NCBI GenBank assembly: GCA_937138475.1
Contig: CAKZPD010000004.1
Coordinates: 59,622-123,621 of the forward strand
DNA: 64,000 bases
Direction of reading: 5' to 3'
Origin: an uncultured Sulfitobacter sp.
GTDB taxonomy: Bacteria; Pseudomonadota; Alphaproteobacteria; Rhodobacterales; Rhodobacteraceae
The notes under the pieces were generated by a model, which was not told where the DNA came from, did not search any database, and saw only the letters and a list, made by a program, of their open reading frames with translations. Positions 52,949-63,580 of the stretch are shown here, piece after piece. The translations under genes were made by a program, and so were the position numbers. Within the stretch, counting starts at the first letter, position 1, and every line of letters starts with the position of its first letter.

Positions 52949-53914
52949 ATGACCGATACCGCCCCCCAAAAACCACGCCTGAACCTGCCCTTTGTCGGCA
53001 TCTGCACCTTTGGCAAATACCCCTATGTCGCGGATTGGGATGCGATCGACGCCGATGTCGCCGTCTTGGGGGCGCCGTTTGATTTCGGGGCACAGTATCG
53101 CAGCGGCGCCCGCATGGGGCCGCGCGCCATCCGCGAGGCCTCGACCCTGTTTTCCTTTGGGCTGGGCGGCGCCTATGACCACGAAGACGATGTGACCTAT
53201 CTGCCCGAGACCACCACCCGGATCGTTGATATAGGGGATGCAGATATCATCCACACCAACACTGTGGACAGCCACGCCAATATCGAATTCGGGGTGCGCA
53301 AGATATTGGCCGCCGGGGCAATACCCGTGGTGCTGGGTGGGGATCATTCGGTCAACATTCCCTGCATCAATGCCTTTGACGACCAAGAGCCGATCCACAT
53401 CGTGCAGATTGATGCGCATCTGGATTTTGTCGATGAACGTCATGGCGTGCGCTTTGGGCACGGCAACCCGATGCGGCGCGCCGCCGAAAAAACCTATGTG
53501 ACCGGCCTCAGCCAGATCGGCATCCGCAATGTGTCCTCGACCGCAAAAGAGGGCTATGAGGCGGCGCGGGCCATGGGATCAGACATCCAGTCGGTGCGCC
53601 AGGTGCGGGCATTGGGCATTGACGGTATGCTGGCGCGTATTCCACAGGGCGCGCGATATTACGTCACAATCGACATCGATGGGTTCGATCCATCAATCGC
53701 GCCGGGCACCGGAACCCCCAGCCACGGCGGTTTTGACTATTACGAAGTACTGGAACTGCTGGCGGGGCTGGCAAAGCGTGGACCAATCGTCGGGGTCGAT
53801 CTGGTTGAGGTCGCGCCAGATTATGACCCGGCGGGCAACACCAGCACCCTTGCAGCGCAGGTGCTGATGAACCTGATCGGACGCATCTTGCACGCCAAAC
53901 AGGGCGCCACCTAA
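52949..53914 (+). CDS. speB: Agmatinase-family ureohydrolase
   Basis: A 321-residue Mn-dependent ureohydrolase. Metal ligands are in LGGDHSV, QIDAHLDF and DIDGFDPS. Agmatinase gives putrescine plus urea. In marine alphaproteobacteria close homologues may act on other guanidino compounds such as guanidinobutyrate, so the symbol is provisional. The ATG at 52949 with CAGGAG is the start; an upstream in-frame ATG adds 54 residues not seen in the family. It precedes gatB by 80 bp. Confidence 0.85.
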   Translation: MTDTAPQKPRLNLPFVGICTFGKYPYVADWDAIDADVAVLGAPFDFGAQYRSGARMGPRAIREASTLFSFGLGGAYDHEDDVTYLPETTTRIVDIGDADIIHTNTVDSHANIEFGVRKILAAGAIPVVLGGDHSVNIPCINAFDDQEPIHIVQIDAHLDFVDERHGVRFGHGNPMRRAAEKTYVTGLSQIGIRNVSSTAKEGYEAARAMGSDIQSVRQVRALGIDGMLARIPQGARYYVTIDIDGFDPSIAPGTGTPSHGGFDYYEVLELLAGLAKRGPIVGVDLVEVAPDYDPAGNTSTLAAQVLMNLIGRILHAKQGAT

Positions 53915-53994
53915 GGAATGGCCGCGCGGCCCTTGCGGCGTGGTGCGGCGTGACATAATAGATGCACAACACCCCGCTCTTAAAGGACCGACCG

Positions 53995-55506
53995 ATGCTT
54001 GACCTGACCTATGACACCCCGAAACCACGCGTGATCGCCGGGGCGAAATACGACTGGGAACTGGTCATCGGCATGGAGGTTCACGCCCAGGTGTCCTCGA
54101 ACGCCAAGCTTTTCTCGGCTGCGTCAACCAAGTTTGGCGCCGAACCAAACGCCAATGTGTCCTTTGTCGATGCGGCAATGCCCGGCATGTTGCCCACCAT
54201 AAACGAATATTGCGTTGAACAGGCTGTGCGCACCGGGCTTGGGCTCAAGGCCGATATCAACCTGCACAGCGCCTTTGACCGCAAGAATTATTTCTATCCC
54301 GATTTGCCGCAGGGCTATCAGATCAGCCAACTTTACCACCCCATTGTCGGCGAAGGCGAAGTGTTGGTGGAAATGGGCGACGGCACCGCCCGTCTGGTGC
54401 GGGTTGAACGCATCCACCTGGAACAAGACGCGGGAAAATCCATCCACGACATGGATCCCAACATGTCGTTCGTCGATTTGAACCGCACGGGCGTTGCCCT
54501 GATGGAAATCGTCAGCCGCCCCGACATTCGCGGCCCGGAAGAGGCCGCCGCCTATCTTGGCAAACTGCGGCAGATTTTGCGCTATCTTGGCACATGCGAC
54601 GGCAACATGCAGTCAGGGTCGATGCGCGCCGACGTCAACGTGTCGATCTGTCGGCCCGGCGATTATGAGAAATATCAAGCCACCCAAGATTTTTCGCATT
54701 TGGGAACCCGCTGCGAAATCAAGAACATGAACTCAATGCGGTTTATTCAAGCCGCCATCGAGGTCGAGGCCAAGCGCCAGATCGCCATTGTCGAAGCCGG
54801 CGGCGCCGTCCAGCAGGAAACCCGGCTGTATGATCCCGACCGAAACGAGACCCGCTCGATGCGGTCAAAGGAAGAAGCGCATGATTATCGCTATTTTCCT
54901 GATCCCGACCTGCTGCCGTTGGTGATCGAACAGGCCTGGGTCGATCATATCGGCGCCACCCTGCCCGAACTGCCGGACGCCAAGAAGGCGCGGTTTCTTA
55001 ATGATTTTGGCCTGACCGATTACGACGCTTCGGTGCTGACCGCCGATCTTGACAGCGCCGGATATTTCGAGGCCGTGGCGCAGGGGCGCGACGGAAAAAT
55101 GGCCGCCAACTGGGTAATCAACGAGCTGTTCGGCAGATTGAAAAAAGACGAAAGCACGATCACTCAAAGCCCTGTCTCTCCTGGTCAATTGGGTCAGATC
55201 ATTGATTTGATCGCATCGGATGCCATATCCGGCAAGATCGCCAAGGACGTCTTTGAGATCAGCTATACCACCGGCCGTGATCCCGCCGAGATCGTCGAAA
55301 CCGAGGGCATGAAACAAGTCACCGACACCGGCGCGATCGAAGCCGCCGTCAATGACATCATCGCCGCCAACCCCGATCAGGTCGCCAAGGCGCGTGAAAA
55401 CCCCAAACTGGCGGGTTGGTTCGTCGGACAGGTGATGAAAGCCACGGGCGGCAAGGCCAATCCCAAGGCGGTAAACCAGATCGTTGCCGCCAAGCTAAAG
55501 CCCTAA
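53995..55506 (+). CDS. gatB: Aspartyl/glutamyl-tRNA amidotransferase subunit B
   Basis: Part of GatCAB, which converts misacylated Glu-tRNA(Gln) and Asp-tRNA(Asn) to the amidated forms. The 503 residues begin (after [11 protein letters not shown]) with [15 protein letters not shown]. The kinase-like segment [17 protein letters not shown], the [14 protein letters not shown] region and the C-terminal tail (NELFGRL and [17 protein letters not shown]) are present. The first in-frame ATG at 53962 is weaker than 53995. Complete gene. Confidence 0.97.
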   Translation: MLDLTYDTPKPRVIAGAKYDWELVIGMEVHAQVSSNAKLFSAASTKFGAEPNANVSFVDAAMPGMLPTINEYCVEQAVRTGLGLKADINLHSAFDRKNYFYPDLPQGYQISQLYHPIVGEGEVLVEMGDGTARLVRVERIHLEQDAGKSIHDMDPNMSFVDLNRTGVALMEIVSRPDIRGPEEAAAYLGKLRQILRYLGTCDGNMQSGSMRADVNVSICRPGDYEKYQATQDFSHLGTRCEIKNMNSMRFIQAAIEVEAKRQIAIVEAGGAVQQETRLYDPDRNETRSMRSKEEAHDYRYFPDPDLLPLVIEQAWVDHIGATLPELPDAKKARFLNDFGLTDYDASVLTADLDSAGYFEAVAQGRDGKMAANWVINELFGRLKKDESTITQSPVSPGQLGQIIDLIASDAISGKIAKDVFEISYTTGRDPAEIVETEGMKQVTDTGAIEAAVNDIIAANPDQVAKARENPKLAGWFVGQVMKATGGKANPKAVNQIVAAKLKP

Positions 55507-55511
55507 GGAAC

Positions 55512-55551
55512 GGCGGGCGGGGTCTGCGGTGTTTCGGCGCCCACGCCCGCC
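55512..55551. terminator. GC-rich hairpin between convergent gatB and the HETGH gene
   Basis: GGCGGGCG and CGCCCGCC pair over a 24-nt loop. It lies 6 bp after gatB and before the end of the opposing gene, so it may work in both directions. No T-run is seen. Confidence 0.4.
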
Positions 55552-55553
55552 CA

Positions 55554-56777
55554 TCACAGACGGCTCAGCGCCCGGCGGGCGAATTCAACCGCATTTTGTT
55601 GATATTCCTTTTGGTCTCGCACGAACGATTCGACCTCAAGGATATGGTGCGCGATTACCATCCGCGCGGCGACCTCTTCGTTGGGCATATTGGCCGGCTG
55701 ATACCCGTCGGAAAAGGTCAGGCACAGCGGCAAATGCTCCATTTTTTCAAGGCTTTGCGGCTGGGTTAGCAGGGTAAATGGATCCAGCCCAGATGGATCA
55801 TCCCGAAACCGCGCGAAAAATGGCCCGTAAAGGCGCGGCTTGCGCCGCCATGATATTTGCGCCTGCGCATTGCCCAAACGCGCGCCCCCCTCAACGCATA
55901 ACGGCAACGCCCCAAAGCTTTGGGCGGCGCCGGCCTCTACCTGGCCCTGAGGCATTGCCAACAGATGATCAAGCAAGAACGGCACCGCCTGATTGGGCCG
56001 CTCGTAACACAGCGCCAAGGCGCAGAGCGGCAGAAAAACCTCGTGACTGCGGTGTTCGGCACGCGGAAAGACAAAATCCCACAGCTCGCGGTATAGGTTA
56101 GGCAGATGGCTTAGATCCGCCTCCATCCGGGCGATAAAGGCATCGGCATTACGGGTTGCCGGCTCCATCAGCGCCGCATAGGCCACCGCGCCGCCTTCGA
56201 TCACCCCCAGGGTGGAAACCCCATGAAAACTGCACGCCGTTTCCTGCCGCAGCAGGCCATCCCGCTGGGCAAAGAAATGCGGCGTCAAGGCGCGGGCCAT
56301 CGAATGGTGCCCCTTGGGTGCCGATTGCGCCAGCAGCGCGGCGCGATTGGTTTGAAAGGCAAAAATAACCAAATTGGCCAAGCGCGCGGCAAAGCCCCGC
56401 TTTTTGCCGAAAAGACGTTCGATCACCCACAGCTTTCGCTTGGCCCGCCGCTCCATCCGGTAAAGTTTTCTGAAAACGCGCGTGTTCTTGCGGCTGTTGA
56501 AAACCCCCAGCAACCAACTGTTGCGCCGGAACATATAGCCCGTCATGCAGCTTTGAATGAAATGGCCCGTTTCATGGTTGATCGCCCGCAAGACCGTCGC
56601 GCTTGCGGCGTCGATCCCCTCTGATTGCATCCGCCGCGACATGTCGAAAAAGGCGCCCTTGGACATATTGACCAGCGTCACCCCCGTCACCGGCTCATAT
56701 TGCGCCAGCTTGTCGGGCGGCAGCAATTTGACCAATTTGACCAGATCCTGCATTTGGATTTCGGCCTGTTCAACCAT
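55554..56777 (-). CDS. Protein of unknown function with an HETGH zincin-like motif
   Basis: I do not recognise this 407-residue protein. The clearest feature is HETGHFIQS, an HExxH zinc-peptidase-like motif, at about residues 69-73. A second region, GVSTLGVIEGGAVAYAALME, may supply a Glu ligand, but this is not certain. There is no signal peptide and no obvious membrane helix. It overlaps the end of the preceding winged-helix gene by 8 bp, so the two form an operon. Metalloprotease function is an inference from one motif. Other folds are possible. Confidence 0.7.
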   Translation of the reverse strand: MVEQAEIQMQDLVKLVKLLPPDKLAQYEPVTGVTLVNMSKGAFFDMSRRMQSEGIDAASATVLRAINHETGHFIQSCMTGYMFRRNSWLLGVFNSRKNTRVFRKLYRMERRAKRKLWVIERLFGKKRGFAARLANLVIFAFQTNRAALLAQSAPKGHHSMARALTPHFFAQRDGLLRQETACSFHGVSTLGVIEGGAVAYAALMEPATRNADAFIARMEADLSHLPNLYRELWDFVFPRAEHRSHEVFLPLCALALCYERPNQAVPFLLDHLLAMPQGQVEAGAAQSFGALPLCVEGGARLGNAQAQISWRRKPRLYGPFFARFRDDPSGLDPFTLLTQPQSLEKMEHLPLCLTFSDGYQPANMPNEEVAARMVIAHHILEVESFVRDQKEYQQNAVEFARRALSRL

Positions 56778-57327
56778 GCCGGATGCGCCACCGACCCGAG
56801 GCATCTTTGCGGATCAATTCGATGATATCGCCGTTCAACAGCTCTATGTCCTGAAGAGACAAAAGCGTTTGCGCCACCTGCGCCGCAGTCATCTGCGGAA
56901 ACGCATCAAGCGCCAGCGTTGTCAGATCATCCTGGGACAGCGCACCACGGGTGTGCAAGATCCCCAGCACCGCGATTTCGTCGCGCGTCAGACGCGATGA
57001 CCGCCGCCAGGCCGACCAGACGAATTTGGCAAAGGCCGTCAGCCCGGCCAGCACTGTCCCCACCGCAATGGCACCGGGGGCCGCCACAGCGCCAAGCGCC
57101 GCACCGACCATGGTGATGGCCTCAAGCACGGGCACATCGCTGTCGCGCAGCACCCATTGCCCGACGCGCAAGTTCAACCCATCCACCGGGCTGTCCACAT
57201 CGCGCAATTCCCCCTCGGATTGCGCAACCCCGGCGCTCAGCGCTTGGGCGATGTCGTCAGGCACCGCATCTTGGGCCTGGGCCTTCAGGTGGGCGGTGAA
57301 ATCATCCTTGGTGTCAAAAACATTCAT
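56770..57327 (-). CDS. Unknown protein with hydrophobic helix and winged-helix-like C-terminus
   Basis: A 185-residue protein I do not recognise. Residues about 65-100 form a hydrophobic, Ala/Gly-rich stretch (AITMVGAALGAVAAPGAIAV). The C-terminal 75 residues, from RLTRDEIAVLGILHTRGALS to RWRIRHG, look like a winged helix. The hydrophilic N-terminus resembles no known motif. It lies upstream of, and overlaps, the HETGH gene. A membrane-linked regulator or inhibitor for that protein is possible but speculative. The ATG at 57327 is chosen over an earlier in-frame start. Confidence 0.65.
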   Translation of the reverse strand: MNVFDTKDDFTAHLKAQAQDAVPDDIAQALSAGVAQSEGELRDVDSPVDGLNLRVGQWVLRDSDVPVLEAITMVGAALGAVAAPGAIAVGTVLAGLTAFAKFVWSAWRRSSRLTRDEIAVLGILHTRGALSQDDLTTLALDAFPQMTAAQVAQTLLSLQDIELLNGDIIELIRKDASGRWRIRHG

Positions 57328-57511
57328 ACTCGTACCCCTCACAAACAATCCTCGCAATTTAGCAGGCCGTGAAGACTTATCAAAACACCAATTGCGCGGT
57401 GCGCGCCGCAACGGGGCGCCATAAGCCACCCCTGCCAAAGCCGCACGATCGACCTGGCATTTCCCATTTTAGCGAAATGAGAGATAACTTTTGGTAAAGC
57501 CGGCGTTCCGG

Positions 57512-57769
57512 TCAGTCAGACACATCCAGCGCCAGCGCATGAATGCTGGCTATCAGCTCGGCGCCCAGGGCGGCATGAATGGCCCGGTGACGGGCGATCC
57601 GGCTTTGCCCGGCGAATGCCTCTGACCGAATTAATACATTGAAATGAGTGGATTGCCCTTCACGAAAGCCCCCATGCCCCCGGTGGCTTTCGCTGTCGTC
57701 CACCACGCTCAGCTGATAGGGTGCAAACTGCTTGCGCAGTTTTGTTTCGATCTCTTGTGTCTTGGTCAT
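57512..57769 (-). CDS. bolA: BolA-family protein
   Basis: An 85-residue BolA protein: segments VVDDSESHRGHGGFREGQST, HFNVLIRSEAF and RIARHRAIHAALGAEL carry the conserved His and Gly pattern. BolA proteins work with monothiol glutaredoxins in iron-sulfur handling and can bind DNA. The ATG at 57769 is used. It is divergent from the J-domain gene, separated by 77 bp. Confidence 0.93.
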   Translation of the reverse strand: MTKTQEIETKLRKQFAPYQLSVVDDSESHRGHGGFREGQSTHFNVLIRSEAFAGQSRIARHRAIHAALGAELIASIHALALDVSD

Positions 57770-57846
57770 TTTTTTGCTCCTGCCCCCTTCTATCTTTGGC
57801 CGCAAGCTTTAGAATGTCCAGCCTTGAGTCGAATAGGTAAATACAC

Positions 57847-58473
57847 ATGCCCAAGCCTGATCCCTTCGGATTTGATATGTCCGTTTCATCATCGAAAAAG
57901 AAGAACCCGCGTGGTCGCAGGAGCATGTCCGGCGCTTCTGAGACATCAACGCGGCTTTGCGATCACCAAGGCTGCGAAGAGGCGGGCAAGTTTCGCGCGC
58001 CCAAAGCCCCGGATGTTTTGGACGATTATTTCTGGTTTTGTCAGCAGCATGTGCGGGAATATAACCTCAAGTGGAATTTCTTTGACGGCACAACCGAGGC
58101 CGAGCTGAATGCCCAAATGTCCAAGGACAAAGTGTGGGAGCGCACGACAAAGCCGATTACCGATCCCGAAGCACGGGCCTGGGCGCGCCTGGGCATCGAA
58201 GATCCGCATCAGGTGCTGGGGGCCAATTCCACACAGAACCCCGGACGCAATGCGGTCACGGGCCGCCGCCTGCCCCCGACCGAACGGCGCGCCATCGAAA
58301 TCCTGGACGCCAAGGACCATTGGAGCAAACCCGAAGTGCGCAAGGCATACAAGGCGCTGATCAAGGTGTTGCACCCCGATATGAACGGCGGCGACCGCAG
58401 CCAGGAAGAACAATTGCAAGAGGTGGTCTGGGCCTGGGACCAGATCAAGGGCAGCCGCAATTTCAAGGACTAG
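57847..58473 (+). CDS. J-domain protein
   Basis: A 208-residue protein with a C-terminal J domain bearing HPD in LIKVLHPDMNGGDRS. It would stimulate DnaK-type ATPase activity. The N-terminal part has Cys/His residues (CDHQGCEEAGKF and FWFCQQH) that may bind metal and are not those of canonical DnaJ. Proteins of this shape lie beside cobST in Rhodobacterales, from general knowledge. CobS starts 130 bp later on the same strand. Confidence 0.88.
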   Translation: MPKPDPFGFDMSVSSSKKKNPRGRRSMSGASETSTRLCDHQGCEEAGKFRAPKAPDVLDDYFWFCQQHVREYNLKWNFFDGTTEAELNAQMSKDKVWERTTKPITDPEARAWARLGIEDPHQVLGANSTQNPGRNAVTGRRLPPTERRAIEILDAKDHWSKPEVRKAYKALIKVLHPDMNGGDRSQEEQLQEVVWAWDQIKGSRNFKD

Positions 58474-58603
58474 GCTGCTATCTGTGCTGCCACGCAAGAA
58501 AAGCGCGCCGGGCCTCTTTCCCTTGGCGGTTAAAACGATATGTTGCGCGTTATGGCAGGCAAAGGCGCCTGGTGACCGCACTTAGATCAAAGGACAAGGA
58601 CGC

Positions 58604-59590
58604 ATGGCTGACGGCGCGCTGGATATCCACTCAAAACCCACAGAAGAGATTTCCGTTCGCGACGTCTTTGGGATCGACACCGATATGACCGTTAAGGGCT
58701 TTGCCGAAAGCAGCGAACGCGTGCCCGACGAAGACCCCACCTATAAGTTTGATCCGGACACGACGCTGGCGATTTTGGCCGGTTTCTCGCACAACCGTCG
58801 GGTGATGATCCAAGGCTATCACGGGACGGGGAAATCGACCCATATTGAACAGGTGGCCAGCCGGTTGAATTGGCCTTCGGTGCGCGTCAACCTTGACAGC
58901 CATATCAGCCGCATCGACCTGATCGGCAAGGATGCGATCAAGCTGCGCGAAGGCAAGCAGGTGACTGATTTCCAGGAAGGCATCCTGCCATGGGCGCTGC
59001 GCACCCCGACGGCGATTGTCTTTGACGAATATGACGCCGGGCGCGCCGACGTGATGTTCGTCATTCAGCGCGTTCTGGAAACCGATGGCAAGCTGACCTT
59101 GCTGGACCAGAACAAGGTGATCACCCCGCACCCGTATTTCCGCATTTTTGCCACCGCGAACACCGTTGGATTGGGCGACACCACCGGCCTGTATCACGGC
59201 ACGCAGCAAATCAACCAGGGTCAGATGGACCGCTGGTCGCTGGTGTCCACATTGAATTACCTGAGCATCGACGCCGAAACCGCCATCGTGCTGAGCAAAA
59301 ACCCGCATTACAACAATGAAAAGGGCCGCAAGACCCTTAAGCAAATGGTGACGGTCGCCGATCTGACCCGCACCGCCTTTATGAACGGCGATCTGTCGAC
59401 GGTCATGTCGCCGCGCACGGTCATCGCATGGGCCCAGAACGCCGAGATTTTCCGCAATGTGGGCTATGCGTTCCGCCTGTCGTTCCTGAACAAATGTGAC
59501 GAGCTGGAGCGCCAGACCGTGGCCGAGTTCTATCAACGTCTCTTTGATGAAGAGCTGCCCGAAAGCGCCGCCAGCGTCAGCCTTGGCTGA
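58604..59590 (+). CDS. cobS: Cobaltochelatase AAA+ subunit CobS
   Basis: AAA+ ATPase subunit of the aerobic cobaltochelatase, which with CobT and CobN inserts cobalt into hydrogenobyrinate diamide for vitamin B12. The 328 residues have Walker [10 protein letters not shown] and Walker [12 protein letters not shown]. It is matched by ecm in this window, which needs B12. It starts 61 bp before cobT. Confidence 0.95.
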   Translation: MADGALDIHSKPTEEISVRDVFGIDTDMTVKGFAESSERVPDEDPTYKFDPDTTLAILAGFSHNRRVMIQGYHGTGKSTHIEQVASRLNWPSVRVNLDSHISRIDLIGKDAIKLREGKQVTDFQEGILPWALRTPTAIVFDEYDAGRADVMFVIQRVLETDGKLTLLDQNKVITPHPYFRIFATANTVGLGDTTGLYHGTQQINQGQMDRWSLVSTLNYLSIDAETAIVLSKNPHYNNEKGRKTLKQMVTVADLTRTAFMNGDLSTVMSPRTVIAWAQNAEIFRNVGYAFRLSFLNKCDELERQTVAEFYQRLFDEELPESAASVSLG

Positions 59591-59596
59591 CGGTGG

Positions 59597-59621
59597 TGCG
59601 CCGGCGGCAACGGCCGGTGCA
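59597..59621 (+). other. Hairpin between cobS and cobT
   Basis: TGCGCCGGC and GCCGGTGCA pair as a 9-bp stem (one G-T) around a 7-nt loop, 6 bp after cobS. No U-run. It may influence the relative amounts of CobS and CobT. Confidence 0.35.
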
Positions 59622-59650
59622 ACTGCGCAGGACATACAGGGATAAACGGC

Positions 59651-61528
59651 ATGAGCAAACCTTCGGACAACCCGGCAGACGCTTTCAAGAAAGCGCTTTC
59701 CGAAGCCACCAAGGTTATGGCCCATGATCCTGATTTGACGGTCAGCTATTCCGTCGATCCCGCCGGGCTATCGGGTGAGACAATGCGTTTGCCCCAGGTC
59801 AGCCGCCGCATGACCCGCGACGAGGTGATGCTGGCGCGGGGCACCGCTGATGCGCTGGCCCTGCACCGCCGCTATCACAATGGGCAGACCCACGCCCGTT
59901 ATGCCCCGCAGGGCGAAATGGCCCGCGACCTGTATGAGGCCATGGAAACCGCCCGCTGCGAGGCGATGGGCGCCCGCGACATGCCCGGCACCGCAGGCAA
60001 CATAGACGCCAAGATCGCCCATGAGGCCCTGCGTAAAGGATTTGATCAAGCCAAGCAGGCTTCGGATGTGCCGCTGGCGACGGCTGCTGGATATTTGATC
60101 CGGCATCTGGCCACCGGGCGCGATTTGCCGTCGGGTGCGCAAAACGTAATGGAGCTGTGGCGCGGTTTCATCGAGGATCAAGCCGGTGACACGCTGGAAG
60201 CCCTTGACGAAACCCTGTCGGATCAGTCGAAATTCGCCAAGTTTGCCCGCCGGATGATCAGCGACCTTGGCTATGGCGATCAACTGGGCGACGATCCTGA
60301 TCAGTTGGACGACGACCAGGACGATCAGGCCGAAGACAGCGCCGAAGAAGAACAAGACCCCGACAGCAGCGGTCAGGACGAACAAGACGACGAAGAGGCC
60401 GAGGCCTCGGCCGAGCAAACCCAAGAGGACCAACAAGATGCCGCGCAGGCGCAGGTGTCGATGGACGACAGCGCCGAGGACGAAATGGGCGACGAGGCAG
60501 AAATGCCCGAAGGCGAAGCCCCGCTTGAGCCGCCAGCCCCGCAACCCGTGTCCGATGCAGACCCCAATTATCTGGTGTATCTTGATACCCATGACGAGGT
60601 CATCGGCGCCGAAGATCTGGCTGAACCGGCAGAACTTGAGCGCCTGCGGGCCTATCTGGATCAACAGCTTGAGCCGCTTAAAGGCGCGGTCAGCCGCTTG
60701 GCGAATAAGCTTCAGCGCCGTTTGCAGGCCCAACAAAACCGGTCTTGGGAATTCGACCTCGAAGAGGGCATTCTGGATGCCGGGCGCCTGGCACGGGTGA
60801 TCGCCAACCCGACCACCCCCCTATCGTTCAAAGTCGAGAAAGACACCGAATTCCGCGATACGGTTGTAACGCTTTTGCTGGATAATTCCGGTTCGATGCG
60901 GGGGCGGCCGATTTCCATCGCTGCCATATGTGCCGATGTTCTGGCCCGGACGCTTGAGCGATGCAACGTCAAGGTCGAGATCCTGGGCTTTACCACCCGC
61001 GCCTGGAAGGGCGGCCTGGCCCGCGAGGCGTGGCTGAACGACGGGCGGCCCCAGCAACCGGGGCGCCTGAATGATCTGCGCCACATCGTTTATAAATCGG
61101 CCGATGCCCCTTGGCGCCGCACCCGCCCCAATCTGGGGCTGATGATGAAAGAAGGCCTGCTGAAGGAAAATATCGACGGCGAGGCCCTGGAATGGGCGCA
61201 CCGGCGGATGCTGGGCCGCAGCGAGGCCCGCAAGATCTTGATGGTGATTTCCGACGGGGCGCCGGTGGATGACAGCACCTTGTCGGTGAACCCGGCCAAC
61301 TATCTGGAAAAGCACCTGCGCGATGTGATCGCAATGGTGGAAAAACGCCGCGCCGTGGAATTGCTGGCGATCGGCATCGGCCATGATGTGACGCGCTATT
61401 ACGACCGGGCCGTGACCATCACCGATGTGGACCAACTGGCCGGCGCCATGACCGAACAGCTGGCCGCGTTGTTCGATTCAGACCCCAGAGCCCGCGCCCG
61501 CGTCATGGGCCTGCGCCACGCCCGCTGA
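59651..61528 (+). CDS. cobT: Cobaltochelatase subunit CobT
   Basis: A 625-residue partner of CobS. The N-terminal part binds nucleotide-site partners; the middle (about residues 205-300) is a very acidic low-complexity stretch; the C-terminal 200 residues are a von Willebrand A-type domain with the MIDAS motif [13 protein letters not shown]. Full length for the family. It probably closes the cobST operon. Confidence 0.95.
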   Translation: MSKPSDNPADAFKKALSEATKVMAHDPDLTVSYSVDPAGLSGETMRLPQVSRRMTRDEVMLARGTADALALHRRYHNGQTHARYAPQGEMARDLYEAMETARCEAMGARDMPGTAGNIDAKIAHEALRKGFDQAKQASDVPLATAAGYLIRHLATGRDLPSGAQNVMELWRGFIEDQAGDTLEALDETLSDQSKFAKFARRMISDLGYGDQLGDDPDQLDDDQDDQAEDSAEEEQDPDSSGQDEQDDEEAEASAEQTQEDQQDAAQAQVSMDDSAEDEMGDEAEMPEGEAPLEPPAPQPVSDADPNYLVYLDTHDEVIGAEDLAEPAELERLRAYLDQQLEPLKGAVSRLANKLQRRLQAQQNRSWEFDLEEGILDAGRLARVIANPTTPLSFKVEKDTEFRDTVVTLLLDNSGSMRGRPISIAAICADVLARTLERCNVKVEILGFTTRAWKGGLAREAWLNDGRPQQPGRLNDLRHIVYKSADAPWRRTRPNLGLMMKEGLLKENIDGEALEWAHRRMLGRSEARKILMVISDGAPVDDSTLSVNPANYLEKHLRDVIAMVEKRRAVELLAIGIGHDVTRYYDRAVTITDVDQLAGAMTEQLAALFDSDPRARARVMGLRHAR

Positions 61529-61617
61529 TCCCAAAGCAGACGATCAGTCTCTGCCCCATGGCGCAGATCCCTCCCGCCCGTCGTTGCGCACTTCATGCGC
61601 GCCTCCCGTTGGGCCCG

Positions 61618-61640
61618 GCGCCGCGCCTGCGGCGCGGCGC
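61618..61640 (+). terminator. Perfect GC hairpin downstream of cobT
   Basis: GCGCCGCGCC and GGCGCGGCGC form a 10-bp stem around TGC, about 90 bp after cobT. It has no U-run, so termination is uncertain. Confidence 0.4.
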
Positions 61641-61743
61641 GGTTGGCGTGCCACGGCGATGGCCTTCATGAGAACCCGGCATGCAGACGCGATCACGCCA
61701 TGCAGACGATACCCTCAACGTATGCGTCCATTCTGAATGTCAA

Positions 61744-61791
61744 TCGGCATTGAACATTGACCCCCTATCGGCATCCAATATTGACCCCGGT
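61744..61791. repeat. IS21 terminal direct repeats
   Basis: Two adjacent 24-bp units share ATCGGCAT, AA and ATTGACCCC (61744-61767 and 61768-61791). Multiple subterminal repeats at the ends are typical of the IS21 family. Confidence 0.75.
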
Positions 61792-61867
61792 TGTGCTGAG
61801 CAGGCCCGGCGCTGGGTAGCCCTCATATAGCGCAGCGGCGGCGGGCCTGCGGGGTTTCGGATTGGCG

Positions 61868-62637
61868 CTATGCGCGGTTCTTGAAGCGCCAGCTTTTGTT
61901 GCCAGTTTCTACGATTTCACAGTGATGGGTTAGACGATCGAGCAGCGCAGTGGTCATCTTGGCATCCATTGCCCGGCAGGCGATTGCAAAGCAATCTGCC
62001 GGGAGGGGCCGAAGACACTGGGCCATTCGCCGAAGGCCAGGTTGGTGGTGACGATGATGGATGTGCGTTCGTAGAGCTTGCTGATCAGGTGGAACAGCAA
62101 TTGACCGCCGGTCTGGGCGAAGGGCAGATAGCCCAGTTCATCGAGGATCAGGAAGTCGAGGCGGGAGATGAGGTCAGCGGTCCGACCTTGTCGCTCGGCG
62201 CGGGCCTCGGCATCAAGTTTGTTCACCAGATCGACCAGGTTGAAGAACCGCCCGCGGCGACCTGCCCGGATGCACGTCCTGGCGATGCTGACGGCGAGAT
62301 GGGTTTTGGCGGTGCCTGTGCCGCCGATCAGGACAAGGTTGCGTTGGTGGTCGAGAAAGTCCCCGGTGGCCAGGTCGCGGATCAGCGTCTCATTGACTTG
62401 CGCCGCCTCGAAGTCGAACTCTTCCAATTCCTTGGCCAGCGGCAGTTTGGCGATGGTCATCTGGTATTTGACCGCGCGGGCCTGCTTCTCGCGGATCTTG
62501 GCGGTCAGAAGATCCCCGATGATCCGCTGGGGCTCGTGCTGGCGTTTGACGGCGGTGGTCAGCACCTCGTCATAGGCGGCCTTCATTCCGTAGAGCCGCA
62601 GCTTTCCCATCGCATCGATTACGTCGGATCGTTCCAT
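61868..62637 (-). pseudogene. istB: istB transposition ATPase helper, frameshifted
   Basis: The first 210 codons encode an intact IstB core: Walker A IGGTGTAKTHLA, Walker [14 protein letters not shown] and [12 protein letters not shown]. At that point a 41-nt palindromic insertion (61967-62007) shifts the frame. Removing it restores the family ending, [17 protein letters not shown] onward to RFKNRA and a TAG at 61868, for an expected 242 residues. So the reading frame is broken after residue 210, and the open frame ends with the insertion-encoded [17 protein letters not shown]. Confidence 0.88.
61967..62007. repeat. 41-nt palindromic insertion in istB
   Basis: CCCGGCAG and CTGCCGGG arms surround ATTGC-AAA-GCAAT with a GCG bulge; CCATTG occurs at its left edge. 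Comparison with the expected IstB protein shows it is extra sequence. Confidence 0.75.
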
Positions 62638-63442
62638 CTGGTTGTCTCCTCAAGCTGTCATATCGGTTGCAGTCGGCAATGGGCTCGCAGGCCAGCTTCA
62701 GCGCATCTGGCGTCGTAATTGTCAGGGGCGGTGGCGGCTGACGGTGCCGGGCCAGGATGTTCAGCACGACGCCAGCGGAATGAACGTTGTGCGACAGAGC
62801 CTTTGCACAGGCGGCCTCTACCGCCTCAAGGCCATCGGTCAGCAGGGCGCTCAGAATGTCGACCATCTGCCGGTCACCGCCGGGCTGACGGTCCAGTTTG
62901 CGCCACACGCGGCGTATGGGCACCGGCAGGTCCCATTCCTTGAAGGGTGCCCCGTTGCGCAGAGCTTCGGGTTTGCGGGCCAAAACAGGGATGTAATGCA
63001 GGAGATCGTAGACGGTGTTGTCGCGCCCGAAGGCACGCTCGTGCTGGCCGACGATCCGCCCGTCTTGCCAACATTCCAGCCGGTCGGCATACGCCCTGAT
63101 CTCAACCGGCCGCCCCACGGCGCGGGCATCGACCGAGTATCGGTTCTTGTCGAACCGCACGAGGCAGGTCTTGGACACCGATGCAGGAACTGCATGGAAT
63201 CCATCGAAAGGGCCGACGTAAGGAACAAGGCTCGGGCGCTCTTCTTCGAACACCTCCCAGATGGTCTTGTCGCGCATCTCGGGATGTTTGTTCGCCCTCG
63301 CATAATCCAGGCACCGGTCTTCCAGCCAGGCGTTCAGCTCGGCATAGGATTTGAACTTCGGACGCGGCACGAAGAACCGGCGCCGGATCACCCCCACCTG
63401 GTTCTCGACCTGGCCCTTCTCCCAACCGGACGCAGGCGTGCA

Positions 63443-63485
63443 GGACCGTACATTGAGGCGCCATTGGTTCAAGCCCAATGGACGG
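63443..63485. repeat. Palindromic insertion in istA (second)
   Basis: CCATTGG and CCAATGG form 7-bp arms around TTCAAGC at 63461-63481. The 43 nt between conserved IstA flanks replace what is normally about 6 nt, causing a frameshift. Confidence 0.7.
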
Positions 63486-63580
63486 CGGATCGACCAGGTA
63501 ATGTCCGCACATCTGCTGGAACCGCCGGTTATAGGCCCGGTCCTTGCCGACGAAGATCGCGCCGACCACCGTCTTCGCGT

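Larger units (their letters stand above)
61529..61867. other. Non-coding region between cobT and the istB remnant
   Basis: A 339-bp gap without a credible gene. It holds a perfect GC-rich hairpin at 61618-61640, possibly ending cobT transcription, the IS21 right-end repeats at 61744-61791, and untranslated IS sequence. Confidence 0.6.

Noticed and set aside
61969..62718. A 249-codon plus-strand frame across istB
   Set aside because: It is the complement of istB with no recognisable domain.
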